Source: CBDCGJ01 sp965216645 (lineage in GTDB: Bacteria > Pseudomonadota > Alphaproteobacteria > GCA-2731375). Taken from it: a stretch of 64,000 bases of DNA. Below are positions 1 through 9,040 of the stretch, in pieces. A model generated the notes under the pieces. It made no database searches and was not told the DNA's origin. It worked only from the letters and a program-made list of their open reading frames with translations. The DNA is taken from positions 77,418-141,417 of the forward strand of contig CBDCGJ010000011.1 in the NCBI GenBank assembly GCA_965216645.1. Direction: 5' to 3'. Every line of letters starts with the position of its first letter. Position 1 is the first letter of the stretch. The translations under genes were made by a program, and so were the position numbers.

Positions 1-1136
1 AATTCCCACGAATTCAGTCCGGCCGATGTGATCAGATGCTCGACGATATCGTCGCCGCCGAGCGAGCGGTAGACATAGGCGAAGCAAGTGGCGCTGACGA
101 TGATGAAGAAGATCATCGCGATCGTGCGCGCCGATGTGTGACAGACCCCTTTCACCAAATCGAAGGTCAGCCGCCGGTTGCCCAGAGCCAAAAGCAATGT
201 GCCGAAAGCCCCGACCGCGCCGGCCTCGCTCGGCGTTGCGATGCCGAACAGGATCGAGCCCTTGATCATGGTGATCAATAGGACGGGCGGCAGGAAACTC
301 TTGAAGATCATCCGCGGATATTCGCTCTTCGGAACATCCAGCAAGTCGGCCCGCAGTGGCGGCGCCACGGACGGCCGGAACTTGGCGTAAAGGCCGACGA
401 ACAGGAGATACAGAACGGCGAGCAACAGGCCTGGCAAAATCGCCGCCATGAACATGTTGCCCACGGACACGGCCATCAGGTCGGCCATAATGATCAGCAT
501 GATCGACGGCGGGATAAGAATGCCGAGGGTGCCGGACGCGGCGATACAGCCGGTCGACAGGGAGTGATCGTAACCCTGGCGCATCATCGTCGGCAACGCC
601 AAGGCGGTCATCATCGTGACCGACGCGCCGATAATGCCGGTCATCGCGGCCAGCACTGTGCCCATCACGACAACGGCGAGGGCGAGAGAGCCGGGTACGC
701 GTTTCAGCAATACCTGCACGCAGTAAAGCAAGTCGTTGGCGACGCCGGATCGTTCCATCATCACGCCCATGAAGACGAAAGCGGGTACAGACACCAGCAC
801 CAAGTTCTCCGCGCCCTGGAACCAAATCCTGGGCATGAAGTTGAAGAACTCGATCAACGAAAACATGTCGAGGAAATAGCCGATCAGCCCAAACAACAAG
901 GAGAGGCCACCGAGAATAAATGCGACCGGAAAGCCGGAGAACAGCAGAACGGCCAAGGTCAGGAACATGACGATCGGCAGGAAATCCTGCAGGAGATAGA
1001 GTAGTTCCTCCTGCTCTTCGGCGCTCATGCCGGCGACCATGGTAAAGCCTATGCCGATCGCCGCGAGAACGACGATGGCGATGGTTAAGCCCGCGTTACG
1101 TCCGACAAATTTCAACGCCGGCGCGAAATATTGCAT
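1..1136 (-). CDS. dctM: TRAP transporter large permease, DctM family (3' end cut by window edge)
   Basis: The minus strand is open from an ATG at 1136 (MQYFAPALKFVGRN) to the left edge, so the C-terminus is missing. The translation is strongly hydrophobic with repeated membrane segments, including one at the N-terminus before an acidic stretch (SAEEQEELL), then DctM-type blocks such as FMGVMMERSGV, GTVLAASTGIIGAS and GTLGILIPPS. DctM proteins form the ion-coupled transmembrane channel of TRAP uptake systems. It follows the binding-protein gene dctP on the same strand. No DctQ small-subunit gene fits in the 127-bp gap, so DctQ is either outside the window or absent. The substrate cannot be read from the sequence. 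Confidence 0.9.
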   Translation of the reverse strand, partial: MQYFAPALKFVGRNAGLTIAIVVLAAIGIGFTMVAGMSAEEQEELLYLLQDFLPIVMFLTLAVLLFSGFPVAFILGGLSLLFGLIGYFLDMFSLIEFFNFMPRIWFQGAENLVLVSVPAFVFMGVMMERSGVANDLLYCVQVLLKRVPGSLALAVVVMGTVLAAMTGIIGASVTMMTALALPTMMRQGYDHSLSTGCIAASGTLGILIPPSIMLIIMADLMAVSVGNMFMAAILPGLLLAVLYLLFVGLYAKFRPSVAPPLRADLLDVPKSEYPRMIFKSFLPPVLLITMIKGSILFGIATPSEAGAVGAFGTLLLALGNRRLTFDLVKGVCHTSARTIAMIFFIIVSATCFAYVYRSLGGDDIVEHLITSAGLNSWE

Positions 1137-1263
1137 CGATCAAATCCTTCTGATTCATCGAATCATTCAAATCAAACTTACAACAGGGGGCGCGGAGGAA
1201 CCGATCAACAACCCTTGATGATCAGAACCTTCGCACCCCCCAATTGCGCGTTACGCGTCTACG

Positions 1264-2334
1264 TTACTGGTCGAGATAAGTCGGCTTCAGAGCCTGAGCC
1301 GCGCCCCACTTCGCGTAGGTTTTGCGGAATGCCTGATAGCTTTCCGCGACTTTCTTGAAGAGCGGATCTTTCGCGGAGTCTTCCGCAAGAACTTCGTTCC
1401 AGGCTTTCTCGAAGACGGCGATCTGATCGTCGGTCCAACGACGGGTCTTCACACCGAACTTTTCGCCCATTTCAACCATAGCCTTGGGGTTGACCGCTTC
1501 GGTTTCGGCATACGTGTTATGAATGCTTTCGCCGCAGCCGATTTCCAACATGGCCTTGTAGTTGTCGGACAGGGAATCCCATTTTTCCTTGTTGACGAGC
1601 AACTGGCTGACCGAAACCTGTTGGTGCCAACCCGGGAAGTAGTTGAATTTGGCGATTTGATAGAAGCCGTACTTGATGTCCATGGCGGGCATCGAGAACT
1701 CGGTGGCATCGATCACGCCTTTTTCCAACGCCGGGAAGATATCGCCGCCAGCCAACAACTGGGTCGACACGCCGATCTTCTGCATGACGCGGGCGCCGAG
1801 GCCGAAGAAACGCATTTTCATGCCGCGCAATTGCTCGAGATCGCTGATCTCGTTCTTGAACCAGCCGGAGGTCTCCGGACCGATGGCGAAGCAATCCATT
1901 TGGACGATGTTGTGCTGGGCGTAGATTTCCTTCTGCATCTCGTCGCCGCCGCCGAACTTCTTCCAAGCGAAGTATTCGCCCATGGACGGGCCGAACGGAA
2001 CCGCCGTGAAGAACGCCAGGGCCGGATATTTACCGACATCATAACCGGCGGTGGTCCAGGCGGTTTCCAAAGAGCCCTTGGATACCGCGTCAAAGCCTTC
2101 GTTGGCCGGCACCAATGCGCCAGGTTCAAAGAACTTCAGAGTGAAGCGACCACCGGACAATCGGTTGATGTTTTCGCTATAGCGGATCGCGGACGTGCCC
2201 AGATGCGGCACACTGCTGCCCCAAGCGCTGTGAAGTTTCCACCTGACTTTCTTGTTCTGAGCCAGGGCCGACGTTGCCGTGACGGCAATAAGCGTCGCGG
2301 CTGCCGCAATTGTGAACGTCTTAGTCAATCCCAT
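1264..2334 (-). CDS. dctP: TRAP transporter solute-binding protein, DctP family
   Basis: A 356-residue protein with a clear Sec signal peptide (MGLTKTFTIAAAATLIAV, then ...SALAQ, cleavage near residue 25). It carries DctP-family features: VRWKLHSAWG at the mature N-terminus, a central FF..GARVMQKIG region and the GGDIFPALEKGVIDATEF segment that lines the ligand cleft. It would bind the substrate in the periplasm and pass it to the membrane subunits; dctM follows 127 bp downstream on the same strand. The family takes up organic acids and related solutes, but the ligand is not predictable here. Length is normal for the family. Confidence 0.92.
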   Translation of the reverse strand: MGLTKTFTIAAAATLIAVTATSALAQNKKVRWKLHSAWGSSVPHLGTSAIRYSENINRLSGGRFTLKFFEPGALVPANEGFDAVSKGSLETAWTTAGYDVGKYPALAFFTAVPFGPSMGEYFAWKKFGGGDEMQKEIYAQHNIVQMDCFAIGPETSGWFKNEISDLEQLRGMKMRFFGLGARVMQKIGVSTQLLAGGDIFPALEKGVIDATEFSMPAMDIKYGFYQIAKFNYFPGWHQQVSVSQLLVNKEKWDSLSDNYKAMLEIGCGESIHNTYAETEAVNPKAMVEMGEKFGVKTRRWTDDQIAVFEKAWNEVLAEDSAKDPLFKKVAESYQAFRKTYAKWGAAQALKPTYLDQ

Positions 2335-2459
2335 CTGTTGAACCTCGCGTTTAATAAGAGATTATTGTTGTCACCCGATTGCCATACACGATTTTAACCA
2401 CCCTGTCCATAAACCCAGCGGTGACGGACCTGACCCTCAATCCTTTGATTTCTGCGGAT

Positions 2460-3257
2460 TTAGCTATCGGGGAGAAGCCCAAACGCGCGGCCCCAACCGA
2501 GCCCGCCGATCGTGTCGCTGGCCGGAATATACTCGCAAGCCACCCAATCATCGTAGCCGGTTTCGTCAATAAACGACAAGAAATAGCCGTAATTTATTTC
2601 CCCACGATCGGGTTCGTGACGGTGTGGCGGGTTGGCGATTTGCACGTGACCGATATGATCGACGCAGGCGCCAAAACGTTGGCACAAGTCGCCCTCCATA
2701 ATCTGCACATGATAGGCGTCGAATTGCATTTTCAGGTTGGGCCGCTGCAATTCACCGAGTATTTCCAATACTTGGTCGGTCCTGTTCAGCAGAAATCCCG
2801 GCACGTCTCGGTCGTTCAGCGTTTCCAACATTCCGGTCATTCCGTGTTGGGCCAGTTCATCGGCGGCAAAGGCAATATTTTCCCGGTAGGTGTTTTCGTG
2901 CGCGGTGCGGGCGAGAATGCCGCCGTCCGGCGCCAGGCCGGCGACAAGATGGATACTCGGGCAGTCGAGCTTGTTGGCGTAGTCGATCGCGATGCCGATC
3001 CCGTCCCTGAACTCGTTTTTCCGGTCGGGCAGGCAGGCGATGCCCCGTTCGCCGGCTGCCCAGTCACCGGCAGGACAATTGATCAATACTTGCCTCACAC
3101 CGGCGGCATCGTTCCAGTCGCGTAAGTCATCAGCCGGATAGTCGTAGGGGAACAGATATTCCACGGCGGTAAAACCGGCCTCCGCCGCCCGCGCCATGCG
3201 ATCGGGAAATTCGAACTCGGTGAACAGCATCGTCAGATTCGCGGCTAATTTTACCAT
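2460..3257 (-). CDS. hyi: Hydroxypyruvate isomerase family (TIM-barrel) protein
   Basis: A 265-residue xylose-isomerase-like TIM barrel starting at the ATG at 3257 (MVKLAANLTMLFTEFEF). An in-frame extension upstream of this ATG is not conserved-looking and was trimmed. Typical Hyi motifs are visible: GMLETLN with Glu145 and CEYIP with Glu242, the likely acid/base pair, plus MQFDAYHVQIMEGD and the FGLLPD end. Family members interconvert hydroxypyruvate and tartronate semialdehyde, but several paralogues act on other sugar acids, so the substrate is inferred. It is divergent from the Mla operon and lies upstream of the TRAP genes on the same strand. A link to organic-acid uptake is possible but unproven. 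Confidence 0.85.
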   Translation of the reverse strand: MVKLAANLTMLFTEFEFPDRMARAAEAGFTAVEYLFPYDYPADDLRDWNDAAGVRQVLINCPAGDWAAGERGIACLPDRKNEFRDGIGIAIDYANKLDCPSIHLVAGLAPDGGILARTAHENTYRENIAFAADELAQHGMTGMLETLNDRDVPGFLLNRTDQVLEILGELQRPNLKMQFDAYHVQIMEGDLCQRFGACVDHIGHVQIANPPHRHEPDRGEINYGYFLSFIDETGYDDWVACEYIPASDTIGGLGWGRAFGLLPDS

Positions 3258-3380
3258 TTGCGATGTTTCCTTGAGCTTTGATTTCAGCCTAAGCGGAACG
3301 CCAATTGCTTGCAACGGCCACCGGAATAGTGCGACTCTGCCCACCGGTATTTGGTCGACGCGGTAACGCGGTAGGAGTCG

Positions 3381-4512
3381 ATGGACGCGCCCGCTTGGTT
3401 GGAATTGGATAAATCGCAAGCGCAAACAATCGTGCGCTTAGGCGGAGTTTGGGACATCCGCCAGGCCGTCGACCTGGACCGTAAAGCTTCGCGGCACGGA
3501 TTTTCCACGCGATCGGAACCTGGTGTTTGACGGCGCGGGCCTCGAACGTTTGGACAGCGCCGGGGCCTGGCTGCTGCATCGAACCATCAGAGACGCGGGC
3601 GAAGCCGGCGCCACGGTGCAAACGCTTAATCTCAGGGACGACCATCGGGCCATGCTGGCGCAGATCGCGGACAATGACCGGCCGTGCGAAATCGCGCCGG
3701 AGCGGGCCTCTCCACTCATTCGGATTTTGTCGAATATCGGCGCGAACACCGTCGACTCGATGAAAGAAGCGCGGGCGCTGATCGAGTTTCTCGGTCTTAC
3801 CGTGGCGTCGATTTTCAGCGCCATTGTTATGCCGTGGCGCCTTCGGGTGACACCGCTATTCCACCATATGGAACGCGTCGGCTTCAACGCCGTTCCCATC
3901 GTTTCGTTGATTTCTTTTCTGATCGGTGTGGTGCTCGCCTATCAGGGCGCCACGCAACTGCAGCGCTTCGGTGCGGAGATTTTTGTCGTCGATCTGATCG
4001 CGATCTCCGTTCTGCGGGAGATCGGTATCTTGCTCACGGCCATTGTCGTCGCTGGCCGATCCGGCAGCGCCTTCACCGCGGAGATCGGGTCCATGGTCGT
4101 GAACGAGGAAGTGGACGCGATGCGTTCGCTTGGCCTCGATCCGATGGAGGTCTTGGTCGTCCCGCGTATACTGGCCCTTGTGATCATGCTGCCGATCCTC
4201 GCGTTTATCGCCGACATCATGGGCCTGCTCGGCGGCTTCGTCATGTGTTGGACGGTGCTCGGAATCTCGCCGGGATTATTCCTGGAGCAGCTCAACAATT
4301 CCGCTTCCCTTTGGACCTTCGGCGTCGGCATCATCAAGGCGCCGTTTTTTGCTTTCATGATCGCCTATGTCGGCTGTTTCGAAGGCCTGCGGGTCAGCCG
4401 TAACGCCGCCAGCGTCGGCGCGCGAACGACACGGTCCGTGGTTACGTCGATTTTCCTGATCATCGTCGCCGACGCCGTCTTCTCCATATTGTTCGCGATA
4501 GTCGGGGTGTAG
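3381..4512 (+). CDS. mlaE: MlaE-family ABC permease with N-terminal STAS domain, apparent +1 frameshift
   Basis: The permease part (V/MFDGAGLERLDSAGAW onward) reads cleanly from a GTG at 3523 and has the MlaE core: five to six membrane segments, ISVLREIGILLTAIVVAGRSGSAF and EVDAMRSLGLDP. That GTG lies inside a STAS domain. The missing N-terminus is present upstream in another frame from the ATG at 3381 (MDAPAWLELDKSQ...VWDIRQAVDLDR), preceded by AGGAG at 3373-3377. The two halves join if one base is dropped in the AAA at 3483-3485, giving about 376 residues, normal for this family. So the gene is either frameshifted or the sequence has a one-base insertion. It is first in an operon with the ATPase, MCE protein and lipoprotein. 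Role: lipid transport across the inner membrane. Confidence 0.85.
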
Positions 4513-4517
4513 GCGCG

Positions 4518-5324
4518 ATGTCGGTTGCCGATGCGGAGAACATCATCGAGGTGCGCGGCCTGATCAACCAATTCGGCGAGTTGCGGGTTCACGACAAACT
4601 CGATCTGAACGTGCGGCGGGGAGAGATCCTCGGCATTGTCGGCGGATCGGGTACCGGCAAGTCGGTGTTGATGCGATCCATCATCGGACTAATCAATCCC
4701 AAGGCAGGCGACATCACGGTCTTCGGCGAAAATCTCCGTGCCCTACCGGTGGAGGACCGGCGGGAGCTGGAACGACGCTGGGGCGTATTGTTTCAGGATG
4801 GTGCGTTGTTTAGCGCGCTGACCGTGGCGCAAAACATCGAGGCGCCGTTGCGCGAACACCTGTCCATGCCCGTGCATTTGATGGATGAGATTGCCGCGTT
4901 GAAGATCGCCATGGTCGGGCTGGCGCCGGAAGCCGGCTCGAAGTTTCCGTCGGAACTCTCCGGCGGTATGCGTAAACGCGCTGGGCTTGCCCGGGCGTTG
5001 GCTATGGACCCCGAATTGATTTTTCTCGACGAGCCGACGGCTGGCCTCGATCCGATCGGCGCCGCCAATTTCGATAGCCTGATTCGGCAGTTACAACAGG
5101 GTTTGGGGCTGACCGTCGTAATGGTGACGCACGATCTTGATAGTTTGCATGCGATTTGCGACCGCATTGCGGTGCTGGCCGAGAAACGGGTATTAGTGAC
5201 CGGCACCATGGAAGAACTCCTGCAACATCCGCATCCCTGGATCCAGGAGTATTTTCATGGACCCCGGGCGCGGGCCGCGCAAGCGACCCAGGCTGGGCAG
5301 GTCGCCCAGCCAGCCGCGGAATAG
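4518..5324 (+). CDS. mlaF: MlaF-type ABC transporter ATPase
   Basis: A 268-residue ABC ATPase with all nucleotide-binding motifs: Walker A GGSGTGKS (about residue 43), a Q-loop near LFQDGALFS, signature LSGGM, Walker B LIFLDEPTAGLDP and switch His in VTHDLDS. The GALFSALTVAQNIEAPLREH stretch is characteristic of the Mla/Ttg2A branch. It starts 5 bp after the permease gene and precedes the MCE gene, so the three form the energised core of a phospholipid or hydrophobic-compound transporter. The C-terminal tail is Ala/Gln-rich and poorly conserved-looking. Confidence 0.93.
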   Translation: MSVADAENIIEVRGLINQFGELRVHDKLDLNVRRGEILGIVGGSGTGKSVLMRSIIGLINPKAGDITVFGENLRALPVEDRRELERRWGVLFQDGALFSALTVAQNIEAPLREHLSMPVHLMDEIAALKIAMVGLAPEAGSKFPSELSGGMRKRAGLARALAMDPELIFLDEPTAGLDPIGAANFDSLIRQLQQGLGLTVVMVTHDLDSLHAICDRIAVLAEKRVLVTGTMEELLQHPHPWIQEYFHGPRARAAQATQAGQVAQPAAE

Positions 5325-5343
5325 TTAAAGCGAGCTTTAAAGT

Positions 5344-6468
5344 ATGGAAACCAAGGCCAGTCATTTATTCATCGGCAGTTTTGTGCTGGCCGTCGTCGCC
5401 GCGGGCTTTGCGTTCGTCATCTGGTTGGCCAAGATCGAGGTCGATCGGCAGCTCGATTTCTACAGCATCTATTTCGACGATGGCGTTGCCGGTCTCTCGG
5501 TCGGCGGCGACGTTCGCTACAACGGCATACCCGTCGGCACGGTCACGTCGATTATCCTCGATCCCAAGGATCCCAGTCGGGTGCAGGTCTCTGTCGAAGT
5601 GGCTGCGGACACACCGGTGCGCGACGGCACGGTGGCCAGTCTGGCCTTGCAAGGCATTACCGGCGTTGCGTATGTGGAGCTCACGGGCGGCGGTGTCGAC
5701 GCAGCCAAACTCGCCGCACCGGCCCCCGGCGAACGGCCGGTCATTCCATCGAAGCGTTCGACCATCCAACGTCTGGCCGCCGACGCGCCGGAATTGCTCA
5801 ACCGTATCATGTTGTTGGTCGAGGACGTGCGGGGCATGGTCGATGAAGACAATCGCGCAACACTAAGCCGGATCCTGAAGAACGCGGAAATTGTGTCCCG
5901 CGAAGCCGCCGAAGCCGCACCGGATTTAAAGGCCCTGATCGTCAATTTGAATGAGACGTCCACGAAAGTTCAAACCGCGGTGGACAGCCTCGGCCCACTG
6001 CTCGACGATTGGCGGTCGTTGGCCAAGGACGCGAAGTCGTCGATCAAACAAACCGACGAAGTTCTGAACCAAGCGCGGCTAGCTTTGTCGGCGGCGCGCG
6101 GCGGCATTGTCAAAACCACCGAGCAATTCGAGAAAGTGGTGGCGGAAACGAATAAAACGCTAGGCGAAGCCCGCGTATTGATGAATTCCAGCAGTAAACT
6201 TGTCGATAGGGATGTCGTCGCTTTGATCGGTGATGCCCGGAAAACCATGAAACGGATCGACAATATGGCCAAACTGCTGGATACCACCATGGCCCGGAAC
6301 AAAGATGCGATTGACATATTCACCTCGCAGGGCTTGGTCGAATTCACGCGATTTGTCGAAGAAGCACGTACTTTAATCATTAGCGCCAACCGTTTGATCG
6401 AAGGATTGGAAGCCGACCCTTCCCGAATCCTGTTCGGCGACAAGCGGGGCGGTCGGGAGGTTCAGTAG
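5344..6468 (+). CDS. mlaD: MlaD-type MCE family periplasmic lipid-binding protein
   Basis: A 374-residue protein with one N-terminal membrane segment (residues about 8-27) followed by an MCE domain: YFDDGVAGLSVGGDVRYNGIPVGTV is the conserved beta-strand core. The C-terminal two thirds are helical with heptad-like Leu/Ile spacing, as in MCE proteins that form hexameric periplasmic rings with a coiled stalk. The start follows mlaF by 19 bp and the TAG stop overlaps the next start by one base, so translational coupling is likely. Function: moving lipids between the inner membrane complex and the outer membrane; direction is unknown. Confidence 0.92.
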   Translation: METKASHLFIGSFVLAVVAAGFAFVIWLAKIEVDRQLDFYSIYFDDGVAGLSVGGDVRYNGIPVGTVTSIILDPKDPSRVQVSVEVAADTPVRDGTVASLALQGITGVAYVELTGGGVDAAKLAAPAPGERPVIPSKRSTIQRLAADAPELLNRIMLLVEDVRGMVDEDNRATLSRILKNAEIVSREAAEAAPDLKALIVNLNETSTKVQTAVDSLGPLLDDWRSLAKDAKSSIKQTDEVLNQARLALSAARGGIVKTTEQFEKVVAETNKTLGEARVLMNSSSKLVDRDVVALIGDARKTMKRIDNMAKLLDTTMARNKDAIDIFTSQGLVEFTRFVEEARTLIISANRLIEGLEADPSRILFGDKRGGREVQ

Positions 6469-7124
6469 TGAGCACGTCCAATAAAGCCAGTTCCGTCATG
6501 TCCCGCCGGCACCTGTTGCTGGCCGGCGTATCCCTGACCGGCCTCACGGCGTCCGGCTGCACGGATGGTATTTTCGGTCAGATCGCCGGGCCACCGCCTG
6601 ACCTATACACCTTGACGCCGAAGAGCACGTTCAGTGACGACATTCCCGTCGTCGACTGGCAGTTGGTTGTGGAAGAACCTGTTGCTGCCGGCGGTTTGAA
6701 TGTCGCGCGCATCGCGTTGCGGGACGAACCCACACGCCTCGACTATTTTGCCGGCGCGCGATGGACGGAACGCGCACCGAGCATGGTGCAGACCCTATTG
6801 GTCGAAAGTTTCGAGAATACCGGCAAAATCGTCGCCGTTGGCCGGCAAGCGATCGGCCTGCGGTCCGATTTCAATCTGAAAAGCGAGCTGCGCGAGTTTC
6901 AAGCCGAGTTTGCGAAGCCGGACCGCCCGCCGCAGGTGCGTATTCGGCTCAATGCCAAACTGATCAAACAACCGCGCCGCTCGATCATCGCCTCCGAAAA
7001 CTTCGAAGCCGTTGTCAATGCGGAAAGCGGGACGATCGCCGACATTGTCCACGCTTTCGACGAGGCATTGGGTAAAGTATTGCGTCGCATCGTTGAATGG
7101 ACCCTGTTGACGGTTAAGCTCTAA
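6468..7124 (+). CDS. ABC-type transport auxiliary lipoprotein (PqiC/ABC_trans_aux family)
   Basis: A 218-residue predicted lipoprotein. The N-terminus has basic residues, a hydrophobic stretch and a lipobox-like TASGC with Cys near residue 31. The family core DLYTLTPKSTF and the mid-protein IALRDEPTRLDYFAGARWTERAP are typical of the auxiliary lipoproteins that close MCE operons. The GTG start overlaps the mlaD stop by one base. It is expected at the periplasmic side, probably the outer membrane, as the receiving partner for the MCE protein. No terminator hairpin is obvious after it. Confidence 0.85.
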   Translation: MSTSNKASSVMSRRHLLLAGVSLTGLTASGCTDGIFGQIAGPPPDLYTLTPKSTFSDDIPVVDWQLVVEEPVAAGGLNVARIALRDEPTRLDYFAGARWTERAPSMVQTLLVESFENTGKIVAVGRQAIGLRSDFNLKSELREFQAEFAKPDRPPQVRIRLNAKLIKQPRRSIIASENFEAVVNAESGTIADIVHAFDEALGKVLRRIVEWTLLTVKL

Positions 7125-7158
7125 ATCTCCAAGGCCTTTTACGCTTTAACCTTCATAT

Positions 7159-7788
7159 CTACTGCCCGAAGCGATTGTCCGGGTCTTTGATATATTCGAT
7201 TTCCTCCGGCGTTGACGCGCGACCCATAACTTCGTTGCGATGAGGAAATCGGCCGAACCGGGCGATGATGTCGTAATGGTGTTGCGCGAAGTTGATGCGG
7301 CGTTCGCCGCCAAGCTCGGTAAACAGCTCAAGGCATCGGCGTTGGCAGTCGAGGTCCTCGGCATGTTGTAATGGCATGTAGGCGAATTGGCGACCGAAAT
7401 CGCGTAGTTCGAGATCATAGCCTTGTTCGATGGCGTGGTTGGCGGCGGCCAAGGCTATCGCATCCGCCTCGAACGCTCGCGCGGTACCGCGGAACATGTT
7501 GCGCGGAAACTGGTCCAAGCAGACGATCAACGCCAAAATTCCAGGCGCGTGATCGCGCCAACTATCCAACTCGCGTCGCATGGCAGCTTCGTATGTCGTC
7601 AGAAAGCGCTCGGTGATTTGGGCGTCGAATTCTTCTGGCCGGGTGTTTTCGTCCGCACCCCACCACATCATGCGCATCTCGCCGCGCGCCGGATCTCCAG
7701 GCGCGCCGAACCAGAAGTCAATGACATCGGTCCACGGTCCTGACGGAATTTCGCAGTCGAGTGCGAAAAGCGGATCTTGCTCTGTCAT
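7159..7788 (-). CDS. DUF924 family protein
   Basis: A 209-residue protein matching the DUF924 pattern: VIDFWFGAPGD at the N-terminus, then LIVCLDQFPRNMFRGTARAFEAD and a helical C-terminal half with FAYMPLQHAEDL. The family is all-helical, TPR-like, cytoplasmic and without established function. The gene is convergent with the Mla operon and abuts the sulfotransferase gene upstream with no spacer, so the two are probably co-transcribed. The ATG at 7788 is the first codon of the conserved region. Confidence 0.85.
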   Translation of the reverse strand: MTEQDPLFALDCEIPSGPWTDVIDFWFGAPGDPARGEMRMMWWGADENTRPEEFDAQITERFLTTYEAAMRRELDSWRDHAPGILALIVCLDQFPRNMFRGTARAFEADAIALAAANHAIEQGYDLELRDFGRQFAYMPLQHAEDLDCQRRCLELFTELGGERRINFAQHHYDIIARFGRFPHRNEVMGRASTPEEIEYIKDPDNRFGQ

Positions 7789-8592
7789 TCAAGCCTCGAT
7801 CATTTGCCGAATGCCTGCATCGATTTGCGTCCAGGATAAATCCGGATCGATGCTGGTTATGGCTCGGATCCGTTCGACGTCGTTGTCCGTCAAATCGTTT
7901 CGCCAGCGGTCGATGCTGTCCTTTCGTACATTCGGCGGCGGAAAATCGTCATTCAAGTCCAAAAACTCCGCGAGTCGCCGAAGTTCGTCCGACGTATTCT
8001 GGTGCAATTGCTCATATTCCAGGAAATGCATACGATCTCCCAATTCCTTCCGTAGCCGGCACATGCGAACCGCATGCGTCCGCCATCGTAAGGCGTGTTT
8101 CTCGGCGACACTCAGATCGGCGTATTTGTCCGCCATTTCGACCGAAATGCCGAGGAATCGATTGGGAATGGGAAACTCCCGCCAACGCGCGGTCCAATTG
8201 CTGACGCTGTCGTGGCGTATCATGCTGGCGATGGTAGGATAGGGCAATCGTTGTATCCCGACGAACTGCGCTTGCGGGAATTTTCGAGCCAAAAGTTCCG
8301 CAAACCAAATGACGGGATGGCTTTTGTCGGCATATCGGAGAGGGTGTACGCGCTCGATTTCCTGGCGGTAATACCTCGTCAAGACCGGCAACCTGCGCGT
8401 CGTTTCATGGGATAGCATCGCCATGGTCGTTGCCAGGACGAAAATCTCCGGCTTTTCGACCGTGGCCTCGATTTCGGGATGCGAATTCAGCAGTTCGCCG
8501 AGCCATGTCGTACCTGACCGACCGCAGCCCAGCACGAATACCGGCTTCGAAACGGCGATCAATTCTTCTGGATCCAGATTTTGTACAGTCAT
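7789..8592 (-). CDS. Sulfotransferase family protein
   Basis: A 267-residue protein with a PAPS-binding P-loop near the N-terminus (VFVLGCGRSGTTWLGELLNS) and downstream features of the Sulfotransfer_1/3 fold, including FVGIQRLPYPTIASMI, which resembles the 3'-phosphate-binding segment with its Arg. It would transfer sulfate from PAPS to an unknown acceptor such as a lipid, glycan or small metabolite. The stop codon abuts the DUF924 start. No glycan biosynthesis genes lie nearby, so the acceptor cannot be inferred. Confidence 0.82.
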   Translation of the reverse strand: MTVQNLDPEELIAVSKPVFVLGCGRSGTTWLGELLNSHPEIEATVEKPEIFVLATTMAMLSHETTRRLPVLTRYYRQEIERVHPLRYADKSHPVIWFAELLARKFPQAQFVGIQRLPYPTIASMIRHDSVSNWTARWREFPIPNRFLGISVEMADKYADLSVAEKHALRWRTHAVRMCRLRKELGDRMHFLEYEQLHQNTSDELRRLAEFLDLNDDFPPPNVRKDSIDRWRNDLTDNDVERIRAITSIDPDLSWTQIDAGIRQMIEA

Positions 8593-8729
8593 CGACGAAT
8601 GTCGCTGCGTGCATATTTCACTATATTAGTATTATTCTCTAGCAGCACGGATGACGGCTCGCAACAGACGTCGCTGACATGAACCGAACGGATTAGTAAT
8701 TTCGGCGGGCGTAAATCCTAAAGCCGGAC

Positions 8730-8919
8730 CTACTCGAAATCGACCGCCTGGTTGTTGATGCCGCGCGCCGGTGAGGCGAGAAAGTTGGCGAACTTGCCCG
8801 GCTCCAACACCGGCTTGGCCATCAGCGAATGGACATAGGTCCGGTCTTCGTCGCTCGGCAGCCAATCATGCTGATAATTCTCCCAGTTCGCCCGGTTATG
8901 GATTCTACCGGTGAGATCC
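8730..8919 (-). pseudogene. Duplicated 3' fragment of boxB
   Basis: On the minus strand this stretch encodes IHNRANWENYQHDWLPSDED, then a further conserved stretch ending GINNQAVDFE followed by TAG. It closely matches the last roughly 60 codons of the intact boxB gene (10139-11554), which reads IHNRADWEKHQHDWLPSDED in the same place. The fragment lacks the diiron-binding part and ends where boxB continues with YVRL. An in-frame ATG at 9020 adds about 30 unrelated residues and is probably not a real start. The fragment and the intact boxB bracket the first RTX gene in the same orientation, which points to duplication or recombination. Confidence 0.85.
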
Positions 8920-9040
8920 GAGATTGGGGAGTTGTAGCTATTGCCAAGCGGCAGCAGGTCATTCAGTCTCTCTCTTGGTGTTTCAAAAACTCGGTCATTG
9001 TATTCAAAATGCATAAACATAAGAACACGAGGATAAAACC

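Noticed and set aside
1519..2397. 292-residue plus-strand frame opposite dctP
   Set aside because: Shadow of a high-GC gene; the minus-strand DctP has a signal peptide and family motifs.
3289..3645. Minus-strand frame covering the mlaE/hyi divergent region
   Set aside because: No family motif; it covers the STAS coding sequence of mlaE on the other strand.
8730..9020. Independent 96-residue gene
   Set aside because: Only its C-terminal two thirds match BoxB; the first 30 residues look random and no ribosome-binding site is present, so it is scored as a boxB fragment.
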